From the NCBI RefSeq assembly GCF_000284515.1, contig NC_017668.1, forward strand, positions 2,914,001 through 2,978,000: a stretch of DNA of 64,000 nucleotides, given 5' to 3'. Positions 41,374-50,412 of the stretch are shown here, piece after piece. The notes beneath the pieces were generated by a model. It ran no database searches, was not told the origin of the DNA, and saw only the letters and a program-made list of their open reading frames with translations. Each line of letters starts with the position of its first letter. Position 1 is the first letter of the stretch. Source of the stretch: Halobacillus halophilus DSM 2266 (GTDB lineage: Bacteria > Bacillota > Bacilli > Bacillales > Halobacillaceae). The position numbers and the translations under genes were made by a program.

Positions 41374-41405
41374 TAAAGGAGGAGGACATGAGACCCCCTC
41401 CTTTA
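41374..41405 (-). other. hairpin between gapA and pgk
   Basis: TAAAGGAGG and CCTCCTTTA form a 9-bp stem with further inner pairing, and no T-tract follows. It is likely an mRNA processing or stability element, or a partial terminator, which would raise gapA levels over the downstream genes. Confidence 0.55.
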
Positions 41406-41439
41406 CTAATTCTTACTACTATTCAGTATCTGTTTCTTC

Positions 41440-42447
41440 TTACAAGCCTTGGTTTTTAAGATAAACAGCCAAGTCTACACAACGATTGGAATAACCGAAT
41501 TCGTTGTCATACCAAGAAACAACTTTAACCATATTGTTTTCAAGAGCAAGAGTGGACAAACCATCAATTACAGAAGAGTTCGTGTTTCCATTATAGTCAG
41601 AGGAAACAAGAGGCTCGTCACTGTATCCCAGGATGCCTTTAAGCTCGCCTTCAGCTTCTGCTTTAAGAGCTTCGTTTACTTCTTCAACTGTTACGTCTTT
41701 TTCAAGTTCTGCAACAAAGTCAACGATTGATACGTTAGCTGTCGGTACACGCATAGCCATACCACTTAGCTTACCATCAAGCTGTGGAAGAACTTTCGCT
41801 ACCGCTTGAGCAGCACCTGTTGTTGTTGGAATAATATTTTGAGCTGCTGCACGGGCACGGCGATAGTCTTTATGAGGCAGGTCAAGAATTTGCTGATCAT
41901 TCGTGTAAGAGTGAACAGTAGTCATCATACCGCGTTTAAGACCGAATTTTTGATCCAGTACTTTTGCATACGGTGCCAGGCAGTTTGTTGTGCAGGAAGC
42001 ATTAGAAATGACATGGTGAGAATCTTTGTCATATTGATCTTCGTTAACACCCATTACTACTGTAAGGTCTTCTTGTTTTGCCGGTGCAGAAATGATTACT
42101 TTCTTAGCGCCTGCATCCAAGTGTTTTTTAGCATCGTCACGCTGAGTAAAACGGCCTGTAGATTCAATTACTACATCTACACCAAGGTCGCCCCATCCAA
42201 GCTGAGCCGGATCTTTTTCGGAAAGAACTTTAACTTCTTTACCGCCAACGATCAGGTTGTCCCCGTTTGTTGTAACTTCTTCATCAAGAGTACCGTGAAC
42301 CGTGTCATACTGAAGCAGGTGCGCAAGCATGTTAGCATCTGTCAAGTCGTTCACTGCTACTACTTCTACGCTTTCATTTTTCAAAGCAGCACGATAAACG
42401 TTACGTCCAATACGGCCAAAACCGTTAATACCAATTCTTACAGTCAT
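41440..42447 (-). CDS. gapA: glyceraldehyde-3-phosphate dehydrogenase (glycolytic)
   Basis: An NAD-dependent enzyme of 335 residues. GINGFGRIGRNVYR is at the N-terminus, with Asp 34 in AVNDL favouring NAD, and the catalytic Cys 152 is in SNASCTTNCLAP. Its place right after cggR marks it as the glycolytic enzyme rather than the gluconeogenic gapB type. AAGGAGG lies before the ATG. Confidence 0.97.
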   Translation of the reverse strand: MTVRIGINGFGRIGRNVYRAALKNESVEVVAVNDLTDANMLAHLLQYDTVHGTLDEEVTTNGDNLIVGGKEVKVLSEKDPAQLGWGDLGVDVVIESTGRFTQRDDAKKHLDAGAKKVIISAPAKQEDLTVVMGVNEDQYDKDSHHVISNASCTTNCLAPYAKVLDQKFGLKRGMMTTVHSYTNDQQILDLPHKDYRRARAAAQNIIPTTTGAAQAVAKVLPQLDGKLSGMAMRVPTANVSIVDFVAELEKDVTVEEVNEALKAEAEGELKGILGYSDEPLVSSDYNGNTNSSVIDGLSTLALENNMVKVVSWYDNEFGYSNRCVDLAVYLKNQGL

Positions 42448-42482
42448 GTAAAATTCCTCCTTGGATTCTATGCATAATATAT

Positions 42483-43511
42483 TTAAAGGGAAATTCCCCT
42501 TATTAACTCTTTCGCCGCACCTTCATCGGTGATAAGAACATTACTTTGTCCCGGCTTAAAATAGGAAGCAATAGCCTGGGCTTTTGAACGCCCTCCAGCT
42601 ACGGCAATCACATGCTCTGCATGCTTTAGATCTTCTAACTGAAGCCCAACCGTTCTAACTTTATGAACGATTTCACCTTTTTGATTAAAGTAATAACCAA
42701 ATGCTTCTCCCACGGCTTCACGACTTTTAATGAGGCGCAATTGTTCTGCAGAAGTTTTCCTTCTTTCAGCCATCATTACAGCATCCCCTACACCGTGGAT
42801 AATAATTCCTGCTTTTCGGATAATCTCGAGTACTTCCTTTATAGAGGGTTCCTCAATAATGGTCTTATAAGAATCCTCACTTAAAGGATCAGGTACGTAA
42901 AGCAAGCGATAATTCCCTTTGGCTTTTTTAGCCATTTCAGCGCAAATGGTATTCGCCTGATTTTCCACTCTTTCCCCAAGACCTCCGCGTGCAGGTACGT
43001 AGAGGCATTTATCTGCATCTTGAAAAGGGGTCATCATTTCAGCTACTGCCGCCATAGTCGTACCACCAGTAATGCCGATAGTTTGGCGGGGGATCAGCTG
43101 GTCTTTTAAATAATTGACGCAAGCTTTTCCCATTTCACTTTTCACCCAGTCGAGGTTATCACTATCACCAGGAACAACCACAGCATAGTCTAGGTTTAAT
43201 TTATCCTTTAATTGCTTTTCTAAAACCTTTATCCCTGTAACTTCTTTAATGAATTCAGCTAATTGCTCCAGAATGTTTTGACCTTCATAGGTCAAATGCA
43301 TCCCGCGGGAGGTAATCTCTACAGAGCCTTGCTTGTTTAAGAAGTCCACTTCACTGCGAACAGTACGCTCTGCTAACTCTACGTTTTCCGCCAGAGCGCG
43401 ACGTCCCACAGGCTGCATGATTTGGATATAATACAATAGTTTATAGCGCTGCTGCATTACATCAACCACTTCGGGAAAAAGTTTTTTTTGTAAGTCAATT
43501 AAGTCTCGCAT
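42483..43511 (-). CDS. cggR: CggR, central glycolytic genes regulator
   Basis: A SorC/DeoR-type repressor of 342 residues that senses fructose 1,6-bisphosphate and controls cggR-gapA-pgk-tpiA-gpmI-eno. The N-terminal helix-turn-helix covers about residues 20-80 (GRRALAENVELAERTVRSEVDFL), followed by a sugar-phosphate-binding domain with GITGGTTMAAVAEMM. The ATG at 43511 follows AAGGAG; an in-frame ATG nine codons upstream has no site. Its operator lies 35 bases upstream of the start. Confidence 0.95.
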   Translation of the reverse strand: MRDLIDLQKKLFPEVVDVMQQRYKLLYYIQIMQPVGRRALAENVELAERTVRSEVDFLNKQGSVEITSRGMHLTYEGQNILEQLAEFIKEVTGIKVLEKQLKDKLNLDYAVVVPGDSDNLDWVKSEMGKACVNYLKDQLIPRQTIGITGGTTMAAVAEMMTPFQDADKCLYVPARGGLGERVENQANTICAEMAKKAKGNYRLLYVPDPLSEDSYKTIIEEPSIKEVLEIIRKAGIIIHGVGDAVMMAERRKTSAEQLRLIKSREAVGEAFGYYFNQKGEIVHKVRTVGLQLEDLKHAEHVIAVAGGRSKAQAIASYFKPGQSNVLITDEGAAKELIRGISL

Positions 43512-43545
43512 GGAAAAGCTCCTTATGTTAAAAACCATCGATTGG

Positions 43546-43581
43546 GCCGGATCACGTCCCGGGTAGTCAAATTATGTCCCG
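43546..43581 (-). promoter_or_regulatory. CggR operator
   Basis: On the minus strand, CGGGAC-N6-TGAC-N4-CGGGAC-N6-CGGC matches the established B. subtilis pattern CGGGAC-N6-TGTC-N4-CGGGAC-N6-TGTC in spacing and both CGGGAC blocks. It precedes cggR. Confidence 0.85.
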
Positions 43582-43659
43582 CGTGGAGCAAAAAACATCT
43601 CTTTCACTTGTAATATTAACAGTGAGAATGTGAAGGCGCAAGCAGAAGTGAGTGAATTT

Positions 43660-43893
43660 TTAATGTAAGCGTTCTTCTATAGCTGTATAGGTAATAGAAC
43701 GATAGTCTAATTCATCTCCATTAACTTCAAGTACGGGAACTTCGAATAAATACTTTCTCATCAGTTCATCATTTTGCTCAATATCAATTTCCTGCACCAC
43801 AATTTGATATTCCCCGGTGAGCAGCTCAACTAAACTACTGATCTCTTCACAAAGCGGACACCTTTTCTTTACATATAAGGTTATTTTGTTCAC
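43660..43893 (-). CDS. glutaredoxin-like protein
   Basis: A 77-residue thioredoxin-fold protein with the CPLC motif at residues 12-15 and the cis-Pro in FEVPVLEVNG. It is the glutaredoxin-like type without a full thioredoxin helix set. Substrate unknown. It lies upstream of cggR in the same direction, but the CggR promoter region separates them. Start ATG after AAAGGAGGG. Confidence 0.82.
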   Translation of the reverse strand: MNKITLYVKKRCPLCEEISSLVELLTGEYQIVVQEIDIEQNDELMRKYLFEVPVLEVNGDELDYRSITYTAIEERLH

Positions 43894-43966
43894 GCTTTCC
43901 CTCCTTTTTTGGCTCTGTAATTTAATATTCTTCCCTAACTATACATAAATAAAGAACATGCACTAG

Positions 43967-44191
43967 TCAGGATGCATGTTCTTCATTATCATAAACGCCA
44001 TTATCTATTTTTAATTTTCTTTTCTGTAAAAAATCGGTTAATTCTTCATAGGCATTATTCTTAGGTGTTCGCTTTAACGATTCATAATTAAAGGATAGCT
44101 TTTGTTGCTGCTGCATATCGAACACGTGAATCCGTCTGTCCTCAGAAATTTGCTCAGTCGACAACATTTTATAACGGATTAAGTTTGTCAT
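43967..44191 (-). CDS. hypothetical protein, 74 residues
   Basis: I do not recognise this protein. It is polar, with a Gln tract (residues 27-30), a basic middle and an acidic C-terminus. No membrane helix or motif is seen. AAGGGG lies five bases before the ATG, which supports translation. It lies alone between the glutaredoxin-like gene and tRNA-Arg, with no clear partner. Confidence 0.5.
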   Translation of the reverse strand: MTNLIRYKMLSTEQISEDRRIHVFDMQQQQKLSFNYESLKRTPKNNAYEELTDFLQKRKLKIDNGVYDNEEHAS

Positions 44192-44400
44192 AAATACCCC
44201 TTTTCTTTGGCAAAAACGTCAAGAAACGGCAACTGCATGGAATTATAATAACATAGAAACCAAAATAAAAAAATTACATTGACATAACAATCATCTTACG
44301 ACGTATAAATTTTGTTTCACAATTTTTTAAGTTATCCGTTCTTCTAACTTGCTAAACGCTATTAATATCTCAATAAAATAAACAAACACTTATAACACGA

Positions 44401-44433
44401 AAAAAACGCCTTTCTAAAAGAAAAGCGTTTTTT
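44401..44433 (-). terminator. terminator downstream of tRNA-Arg
   Basis: A stem with AAAACGC and GCGTTTT arms plus TTTCT/AGAAA is followed by six T on the minus strand, about 25 bases after the tRNA 3' end. Confidence 0.85.
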
Positions 44434-44457
44434 GTGAATAACTGTTTAATTTGGTAG

Positions 44458-44533
44458 CGCGCCCGAGAGGATTCGAACCTCCGACAGACGTAGAACCGGA
44501 ATCTACCGCTCTATCCAACTGAGCTACGGGCGC
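44458..44533 (-). tRNA. tRNA-Arg (CCG anticodon)
   Basis: The 76-nt cloverleaf has acceptor GCGCCCG pairing with CGGGCGC, a D arm with AGCTCAGTTGGATAGAGC, an anticodon stem GTAGA/TCTAC with loop TTCCGGT, and a GGTTCGAATCC T arm. The anticodon is CCG. CCA is not encoded. A tRNA-Arg gene next to clpP also occurs in B. subtilis. Confidence 0.95.
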
Positions 44534-44694
44534 AAATTGACATGCAATATATATTATATGAAGAACAGATGAATATTGCAAGGATTTTTTATTATGTGAC
44601 TACAGCAACTTATAAATCAAGTCAAGGCTTGGAATCAGCCCGATCTACTAAGGTGAAAAATTCAAAGAAGCTGGTAAGTTATATCAACTCCAGC

Positions 44695-44860
44695 TTGAAC
44701 TACCCCCACTTACTCGCAGACACTCCTTGAAGTTGGGGGATTCCTAAGAGCACGAACCTAACGGTTCGTTCAAATGATTAGGCTAGCCCCGTCGCACCGA
44801 CGGTTGTAAGGATTCTTTGAATCTCCTTCAATATATTGAAGCTCGCATTTAGCTCGCGGT
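44695..44860 (-). ncRNA. probable reRNA (omega RNA) end of tnpB
   Basis: TnpB nucleases use an RNA that covers the 3' part of tnpB and the right end, with its guide taken from just beyond the element. Here the scaffold would include the right-end hairpin at 44702-44740, ending at GTTCAA (44695-44700). The guide would begin GCTGGAGTTGATATAACTTA at 44694 and run downward. The upstream limit is approximate. Confidence 0.55.
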
Positions 44861-45899
44861 CGTGGTGGCAGCCGCAATCTGGGCAATCCCACGTTCGAAC
44901 AGCGAGATTCTTTACCTCCCTGTTTTGGTATCCGCACTTGGAACACAGCTGTGAACTCGCAAAAACTTTCGATACGGTTACCAACTGCTTCCCGTACCAC
45001 TTTGCTTTGTATTCGAGCATAGACGTGAACATCGACCAGCTCACATCACTAATCGATTTGGATCGTTTTCGGTTTTTGAGCATATTGGAAATTTGGAGAT
45101 TTTCTACACCGATCACATCGTGGTTTTTGATGATTTCGGTAGAAATCTTATGCAGATAATCTTTGCGGGAGTTCGCTATCTTCTCGTGAAGTCTAGCTAC
45201 TTTAATACGTTGCTTATGCCAATTCGAAGATCCCTTTTCCCTTCGGGAAAGGATACGTTGAGCTTTTGCTAGTTTCTTTTCCGTCTTACGTAGGTATCGT
45301 GGGTTTTGATAGGTGGTGCCATTCGAGAGAGAAGCGAAGTCTTTCAATCCGAGATCAATGCCAACATAAGTGTTGGATTTAGGAAGTTCCTGAATATCTG
45401 TTTTAACAAGAATTGATACAGAATATTTTCCGGTCGGATTGCGGCGAACCGTCGCACTCAAGATGCGACCTTTCACTTCACGGCTCTTGGCAAATCTCAC
45501 AAGCCCCAGCTTAGGCAGCTTGATTTTGCGATCCTGGATGGCAATATTTCCGTTTGTGCATTTTGTGGTGTAGGACTGGACTCTGTTCTTCTTTGATTTG
45601 AACCGTGGAGCTTGGTTTTGCTTTTTGAAAAACCGTTCATAAGCGTCAGAAAGATGTTTGACCGAAGTTTGGATGGCCGTGCTATCCACTTCCTTTAACC
45701 AAAGGAATTCTCTTTTAAGCTTGGGTAGTTGTTTGGAACAAGTAGAGTAACTCAAACCTTTTCCGGTTTCCTTGTAGGCACTGCTCCATTCGGAGAGGAA
45801 ATGATTGAAGACAAAACGAGCGCAACCGATTGTCTTAGCGATGAGCGATTCTTGGGTTTTATTTGGATAGATACGAAAGTTATACGCTTTATGCTTCAA
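44778..45899 (-). CDS. tnpB: TnpB, RNA-guided nuclease of IS605 family
   Basis: A 373-residue TnpB, the ancestor group of Cas12. The RuvC-like residues are intact: Asp near 182 in [10 protein letters not shown], Glu near 266 in IGVENLQ, Asp near 347 in HHDRELNAS, with the zinc site CSKC (about 319-322) and CPDC (about 339-342) between. The N-terminal [13 protein letters not shown] is typical. The start is TTG at 45899 with AGGAGG eight bases upstream; a GTG at 45908 is too close to that site. It is full length and looks active. No tnpA is present, so transposition would need one in trans. Confidence 0.92.
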   Translation of the reverse strand: MKHKAYNFRIYPNKTQESLIAKTIGCARFVFNHFLSEWSSAYKETGKGLSYSTCSKQLPKLKREFLWLKEVDSTAIQTSVKHLSDAYERFFKKQNQAPRFKSKKNRVQSYTTKCTNGNIAIQDRKIKLPKLGLVRFAKSREVKGRILSATVRRNPTGKYSVSILVKTDIQELPKSNTYVGIDLGLKDFASLSNGTTYQNPRYLRKTEKKLAKAQRILSRREKGSSNWHKQRIKVARLHEKIANSRKDYLHKISTEIIKNHDVIGVENLQISNMLKNRKRSKSISDVSWSMFTSMLEYKAKWYGKQLVTVSKVFASSQLCSKCGYQNREVKNLAVRTWDCPDCGCHHDRELNASFNILKEIQRILTTVGATGLA

Positions 45900-46001
45900 C
45901 CTTTCCACCTCCTAATAAGGAACATACGTTCTTACTTTAGGATATCACGGAAGGGAGAATATTCAAAGGCATTCGCCTTACGGCGATGGCATTCATCTCC
46001 C

Positions 46002-46428
46002 CCTTGCCACCGGTCTTCGACACGGCGCTTGAAGAGGGAGTCTTCTGCCGATGAATGATAAAAGGATTCGTGCAACTACTACTATATAAGTCCTACAATC
46101 ATTCAATAAAACTCCTGCTGATGAGGAACAAAGAAGATGAGCCATATGAAATTATTTACCCTGAGTTCGTTTCGCTATATTACTTACTCCACAAATTTCC
46201 GTAAACACAGGCTTAAACTAAACGTGCCTATTGCGTAATAAGCCACTTATGAATAATCAACAAAAAACTTTAACAAAGCCTAAAAAATAAATACATACGT
46301 TTAACTGAGCATGTATTTATTAAAAACATCTTCTAATTAGTAATAAAAACCATACACTCTACGTTTATCCAAAAATTTTTAGGGAATGATGGTATAAGGA
46401 ATTCTACGAAAAAGGTCGATCGTTTTTG
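46002..46428. other. gap upstream of clpP
   Basis: No gene is seen. It holds the outer left-end sequence of the TnpB element, a copy of the GTGCCT...CGTAATAAGCCAC repeat at about 46224-46246, and an 11-bp inverted repeat AATAAATACAT/ATGTATTTATT at 46286-46321. Confidence 0.5.
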
Positions 46429-46458
46429 TTTGACCTTTATTGACCTTAATTGTATGAT
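46429..46458 (+). promoter_or_regulatory. clpP promoter with CtsR box
   Basis: TTGACC (46430-46435) and TATGAT (46453-46458) are 17 bases apart. TTTGACC-TTTA-TTGACCT (46429-46446) is the reverse complement of a CtsR heptad repeat (AGGTCAA-N3-AGGTCAAA) and overlaps the -35. CtsR repression and heat induction follow by analogy. Confidence 0.85.
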
Positions 46459-46502
46459 AAATGTATTCCATCATAACTAGTGATGATAAGGAGGAAATCA
46501 CA

Positions 46503-47084
46503 ATGAACTTAGTACCTACAGTTATTGAACAAACAAACCGAGGAGAGCGTGCTTACGACATATACTCCCGTCTATTGAAAGACCGGATTATTATGCTTGG
46601 AAGCCCGATCGACGATAACATTTCCAACTCCATTGTAGCTCAATTGCTATTCTTGGCCGCTGACGATCCGGACAAAGATATTTCACTATACATTAATTCA
46701 CCTGGTGGTTCTATCACTTCCGGTATGGCTATTTATGATACGATGCAGTTTATCAAACCAAACGTGTCTACCATCTGCACGGGTATGGCAGCTTCAATGG
46801 GTGCTTTCCTGCTAAACGCTGGTGAACCAGGCAAGCGTTATGCCCTTCCAAATAGTGAGGTTATGATCCACCAGCCTCTAGGCGGCACACAAGGACAGGC
46901 TTCTGATATTGAAATTCACGCTAAACGTATTATTAAAATGCGCGAGAAATTGAACAAAATTCTTTCTGAACGTACAGGCCAGCCTTATGAAGTGATCGAA
47001 CGTGATACTGATCGTGATAACTTCATGTCTGCCCACGAAGCTGTAGATTATGGATTGATCGACAAAGTTATGGAGAAATCTTAA
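46503..47084 (+). CDS. clpP: ClpP protease proteolytic subunit
   Basis: The barrel protease that works with ClpX, ClpC or ClpE ATPases in protein quality control, competence and sporulation. The 193 residues contain the catalytic Ser 98 in GMAASMGA, His 123 in VMIHQPLGG and Asp near 172 in DRDNFMSA. The ATG at 46503 has AAGGAGG eight bases before it. It is a single gene with its own CtsR-type promoter and terminator. Confidence 0.97.
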   Translation: MNLVPTVIEQTNRGERAYDIYSRLLKDRIIMLGSPIDDNISNSIVAQLLFLAADDPDKDISLYINSPGGSITSGMAIYDTMQFIKPNVSTICTGMAASMGAFLLNAGEPGKRYALPNSEVMIHQPLGGTQGQASDIEIHAKRIIKMREKLNKILSERTGQPYEVIERDTDRDNFMSAHEAVDYGLIDKVMEKS

Positions 47085-47094
47085 TCTAATACTT

Positions 47095-47126
47095 ATCCGC
47101 TGTGTAATATACACAGCGGATTTTTT
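47095..47126 (+). terminator. terminator after clpP
   Basis: An 11-bp stem ATCCGCTGTGT with its complement and a TTTTTT tail. Confidence 0.93.
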
Positions 47127-47173
47127 ATGAGCTTATTTTATTTTTTTAAGTTCATTCTTTCACAAATACAGGT

Positions 47174-47428
47174 TTACTTTTCCTTCACAAATTCGTGTAG
47201 CTGTTCCATGGCAGTTTCCTCATCGGAACCATCTGCAATCAATTTAATACTTTCACCCGTGCCCACTGCAAGACTCATTAGACCCATAATGCTTTTGGCA
47301 TTTACCCGCTTGTTTTCCTTCTCAATAAATATATCACTGCTGAAGCGATTAGCATGTTGAACAAATTGAGCGGCCGGCCTTGCCTGTAACCCTGTTTCCA
47401 GTTCAATCTTAATATTCCGTTCTATCAA
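47174..47428 (-). CDS. crh: Crh, HPr-like catabolite repression protein
   Basis: This 84-residue HPr paralogue has Gln at position 15 (TGLQARPAA) in place of the phosphorylatable His, but keeps Ser 46 in NAKSIMG for HPr kinase. It therefore cannot carry PTS phosphate but can, once Ser-phosphorylated, act as a CcpA co-repressor. The gene follows yvcK-whiA, as in B. subtilis. Confidence 0.95.
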   Translation of the reverse strand: MIERNIKIELETGLQARPAAQFVQHANRFSSDIFIEKENKRVNAKSIMGLMSLAVGTGESIKLIADGSDEETAMEQLHEFVKEK

Positions 47429-47491
47429 TGAATTCTCTCCTCCTTTACTCTCTTATTCCACCACCGAAAACGCATTCATAAAAACCGAAAG

Positions 47492-47522
47492 AAAACGCTC
47501 CCGATCAATGAAAGCGTTTTTA
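47492..47522 (-). terminator. hairpin between crh and whiA
   Basis: AAAACGCT and AGCGTTTT form an 8-bp stem with T-rich flanks on both strands. It may partly separate crh from the yvcI-rapZ-yvcK-whiA unit. Confidence 0.65.
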
Positions 47523-47561
47523 ATTATAGTTCATTATAGCATGAATTAAAGTGGAGAAACA

Positions 47562-48518
47562 TTAATTTCTTGTGTTTTCTGTGACTTCTCCTCTTCGAAC
47601 TTTTTCAGCAAATTCATCTATTTTACGCAGCCGGTGGTTGATGCCAGATTTACTTATCGCGGCTCCTGAAACATATTCCCCAAGTTCTTTTAAAGAAACA
47701 TCCTGATGTTGTAAACGCAAAGAGGCAATTTCCTGAAGCTTGTCAGGTAAAGCTTCCAGACCGACGGTGCGCTTAATAAATTTAATATTCTCTACCTGTC
47801 GGAATGCCGCTCCTATCGTTTTATTTAAATTAGCTGTTTCACAATTCACTAGACGATTGACAGAATTCCTCATATCTCTAACGATCCGTACATCTTCGAA
47901 TTTAAATAATGCTTGATGAGCTCCAATATTACTGATTAGTTCAGTAATTTTATCGGCTTCTTTCAAATACGTAATAAACCCTTTTTTTCTTACAAGGGTA
48001 CGAGCGTGCAGACCAAAACTATTCATCAGCTGACACAACGCTTCGTTGTGTTCCTCATCAGAAGAATAAATTTCGAGGTGATAGGAGGAGGTTTCTGGAT
48101 TATTGACCGAACCACCTGCTAAAAATGCGCCTCTCAGGTAGGCACGCTTGCAGCACGTATCATTTAAATACTTTTTAGGAATTTCCGGATTAATGGACAG
48201 TGGACCTTTCAGGATTTCCAGGTCATGCAGCACCTGCTCAGCCTTTTCAGAAAGACGTACAATGTACACATTGTTTTTTTTCAAGCGCATTTTTTTTCGA
48301 ACCAGCAATTCTACTGGATAAGGGTACAATTTTTTAATTAACATATACGTTCTTCTTGCTATGGCTGCATTTTCCGTTTGGATATCCAATATATAATGAC
48401 GGTTGGAAAAAGAAAAAGTCCCGTTCATTCTAATTAATGCTGCTAATTCTGACTCCATACAGCAAGCATCTGCTTCTACGTTGGTCAGTTCTTTTTTTAT
48501 CTCTGATGCAAATGACAC
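47562..48518 (-). CDS. whiA: WhiA, DNA-binding protein
   Basis: A 318-residue LAGLIDADG-like protein with a C-terminal helix-turn-helix, required for sporulation septation in Streptomyces and linked to cell division and chromosome segregation in Bacillus. It begins [10 protein letters not shown], has [15 protein letters not shown] near 130-145, and ends with the helix-turn-helix ([25 protein letters not shown]). The start is GTG at 48518, with AGGGAGGTG seven bases upstream; the frame upstream has no good site. Confidence 0.95.
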   Translation of the reverse strand: MSFASEIKKELTNVEADACCMESELAALIRMNGTFSFSNRHYILDIQTENAAIARRTYMLIKKLYPYPVELLVRKKMRLKKNNVYIVRLSEKAEQVLHDLEILKGPLSINPEIPKKYLNDTCCKRAYLRGAFLAGGSVNNPETSSYHLEIYSSDEEHNEALCQLMNSFGLHARTLVRKKGFITYLKEADKITELISNIGAHQALFKFEDVRIVRDMRNSVNRLVNCETANLNKTIGAAFRQVENIKFIKRTVGLEALPDKLQEIASLRLQHQDVSLKELGEYVSGAAISKSGINHRLRKIDEFAEKVRRGEVTENTRN

Positions 48519-48553
48519 AGCTGGACACCTCCCTCTGGCAGAAAGCCTTTCCA

Positions 48554-49507
48554 TTAAAGCATCGAATGCAGTAATTGAGTAAGCTTATCTGTATCATGCC
48601 GCAACATGGCTTGGCTTTCATCTATAATATCTTCTTCCACTACTTCAATTCCCATTGACTTAATACGCTCAATGTCATAAATGACAGGTTCAGCATTTTC
48701 TTTCGCATACGCTTTCTTTACTTTTTGTTCAATCGGCTGATTGTGAACCACGATTGAGTTAATGACGTCTTGACCAATGTGATCAAATAACGCCTTCAAG
48801 TGGTCTCCAGCGGTATATCCTGAGGTTTCCCCTTCTTGGGTCATAACATTACAGACATACGTAACTTTTGCTTTCGTATCCCTTAAAGCCTGACCAATTT
48901 CAGGAATAATAATATTAGGAAGAATACTTGTATAGAGGCTCCCAGGTGCGATCACAATTAAATCCGCTTCCTTAATTGCACGAACAGCTTCCGGAAGCGG
49001 CTGAACAGGTGTAGGACTTACAAACACCTTTTTAATTTTTTTCTGTTGTTTAGGAATGCTCGATTCCCCTGTAACAATGGTGCCGTCTTCCATTTCTGCA
49101 TGTAAATTCATGGAATGATTCGCAATAGGATAAATGTGCCCTCTTACGTTTAAAACACGAGAAATTTCTTTAATTCCCTGATAAAAATCTCCTGTCATGG
49201 ATGCAAGAGCAGCAAGAAGCAAATTACCCATGGAATGACCAGTCAACCCGTTTCCATCTGCAAAACGGTGCTGGAAAAGATCCAGCAGCATCGGCTCAGC
49301 ATCTGATAAGGCAGCAACTACATTCCGAATATCTCCCGGTGCCGGTATAGCCATTTCATTACGAAGTTTTCCCGAGCTGCCTCCATCATCTGCTACGGTT
49401 ACAATGGCAGATAAATCAATAGGCAGATTTTTAAGTCCCCGAAGAAGTACAGGCAGGCCTGTGCCTCCACCTATAACCACGACTCGGGGTGTGGCTGTAT
49501 GATCCAT
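48554..49507 (-). CDS. yvcK: YvcK, UDP-sugar-binding envelope and carbon regulator
   Basis: A 317-residue CofD/YvcK family protein needed for growth on gluconeogenic carbon sources and for cell-envelope homeostasis in Bacillus. It opens [19 protein letters not shown] and has the [12 protein letters not shown] loop and [12 protein letters not shown]. It binds UDP-linked sugars in characterised members. It lies between rapZ and whiA with close spacing. Confidence 0.94.
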   Translation of the reverse strand: MDHTATPRVVVIGGGTGLPVLLRGLKNLPIDLSAIVTVADDGGSSGKLRNEMAIPAPGDIRNVVAALSDAEPMLLDLFQHRFADGNGLTGHSMGNLLLAALASMTGDFYQGIKEISRVLNVRGHIYPIANHSMNLHAEMEDGTIVTGESSIPKQQKKIKKVFVSPTPVQPLPEAVRAIKEADLIVIAPGSLYTSILPNIIIPEIGQALRDTKAKVTYVCNVMTQEGETSGYTAGDHLKALFDHIGQDVINSIVVHNQPIEQKVKKAYAKENAEPVIYDIERIKSMGIEVVEEDIIDESQAMLRHDTDKLTQLLHSML

Positions 49508-49510
49508 CCT

Positions 49511-50395
49511 TTACAAACCCTTCCTTTTATCAATATCTCTATGGGTCACGTGTGTGACGTAATCATTAGAGAAATACTCTGATAAATATTCTGCCAGTGC
49601 CACAGAACGGTGCTGACCGCCCGTACAGCCTATGGCAATAACCAGCTGGCTTTTACCTTCCCGTTTATATTGCGGAAGCATGAATTGTAGTAAATCTTTA
49701 AGCTTCTCGAGGAATTTCTGCGTATCTGACCACTTGAAAACATATGAAGATACTTCTGTAGTGAGACCAGTAAGCGGCCGCATGTGTTCTACGTAGTGGG
49801 GATTAGGCAGAAAACGAACGTCAAACATCAGATCGGCATCAATCGGCACACCATATTTAAAGCCGAATGAGACCATTTGGACAGAAAATACCTGCTGCTC
49901 ACGCTGGCGATAGCTTTCCACAATGCGTTCACGAAGTTCTTTTGGTTTTAAAGAAGTCGTATCAATTAAAGTTTGTGCACGTCCGCGTAACTCATCAAGC
50001 ATTTCGCGTTCTTTACGAATCCCTTCCAGTGGAAGTCCTTCTTTCGCTAAAGGATGAGATCGGCGGGTCTCTTTATAGCGTGAGACGAGCGCTTGATCTT
50101 CAGCATCCAGAAATAAAATCTGCTCGTGGATCCAGTCTTCTTTACCGAGCCGGTCTAATGAATCAAAAAGAGAATCAAAAAATTCCCGGCCTCTTAAATC
50201 CATGACTAGTGCGACACTTTGAATGTTATTTGTAGAGTCCTTCATCAGTTCTAGAAATTTAGGAAGCAAGGCTGGCGGCAGGTTGTCTACACAAAAAAAA
50301 CCGAGATCTTCAAAGCTTTGAACAGCCACGGTTTTCCCTGCCCCTGACATTCCGGTAATAATCACTAACTGAGTATTGTTCGCTTCTTCTTGCAT
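49511..50395 (-). CDS. rapZ: RapZ/YvcJ nucleotide-binding protein
   Basis: A 294-residue P-loop protein. Walker A is GMSGAGKT (residues 15-22), and the C-terminal domain has [20 protein letters not shown] and [10 protein letters not shown]. In E. coli RapZ binds the small RNA GlmZ; in B. subtilis YvcJ hydrolyses nucleotides and affects competence, and its RNA role is unproven. Start ATG after GAGGAG. It forms an operon with yvcI upstream and yvcK downstream. Confidence 0.94.
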   Translation of the reverse strand: MQEEANNTQLVIITGMSGAGKTVAVQSFEDLGFFCVDNLPPALLPKFLELMKDSTNNIQSVALVMDLRGREFFDSLFDSLDRLGKEDWIHEQILFLDAEDQALVSRYKETRRSHPLAKEGLPLEGIRKEREMLDELRGRAQTLIDTTSLKPKELRERIVESYRQREQQVFSVQMVSFGFKYGVPIDADLMFDVRFLPNPHYVEHMRPLTGLTTEVSSYVFKWSDTQKFLEKLKDLLQFMLPQYKREGKSQLVIAIGCTGGQHRSVALAEYLSEYFSNDYVTHVTHRDIDKRKGL

Positions 50396-50412
50396 CCTCG
50401 ATCGCTCCTCAT

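Larger units (their letters stand above)
44695..46050 (-). mobile_element. IS200/IS605-type element with tnpB only
   Basis: The element holds one tnpB and no tnpA, so it is an IS1341-like non-autonomous unit. The right end after tnpB carries a hairpin CCCCCAACTT.../AAGTGGGGG and a terminal GTTCAA at 44695-44700; a small hairpin CGAACCG/CGGTTCG lies at 44754-44770. The left end has an outer palindrome 45953-46001 (GGGAGA/TCTCCC) around GGCATTCGCC/GGCGATGGC. Exact boundaries are uncertain, the left one most. It is inserted between tRNA-Arg and clpP. Confidence 0.72.

Noticed and set aside
44542-44730. 62-codon plus-strand frame at the TnpB right end
   Set aside because: It runs through flanking sequence and the right-end hairpin, with no ribosome site.
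45909-46050. Possible remnant of a tnpA transposase before tnpB
   Set aside because: Translation in all three minus-strand frames shows no Y1 transposase motif; the palindromes suit a left end instead.
47174-47428. Second HPr gene
   Set aside because: Position 15 is Gln, not His, so it is Crh and not a PTS phosphocarrier.
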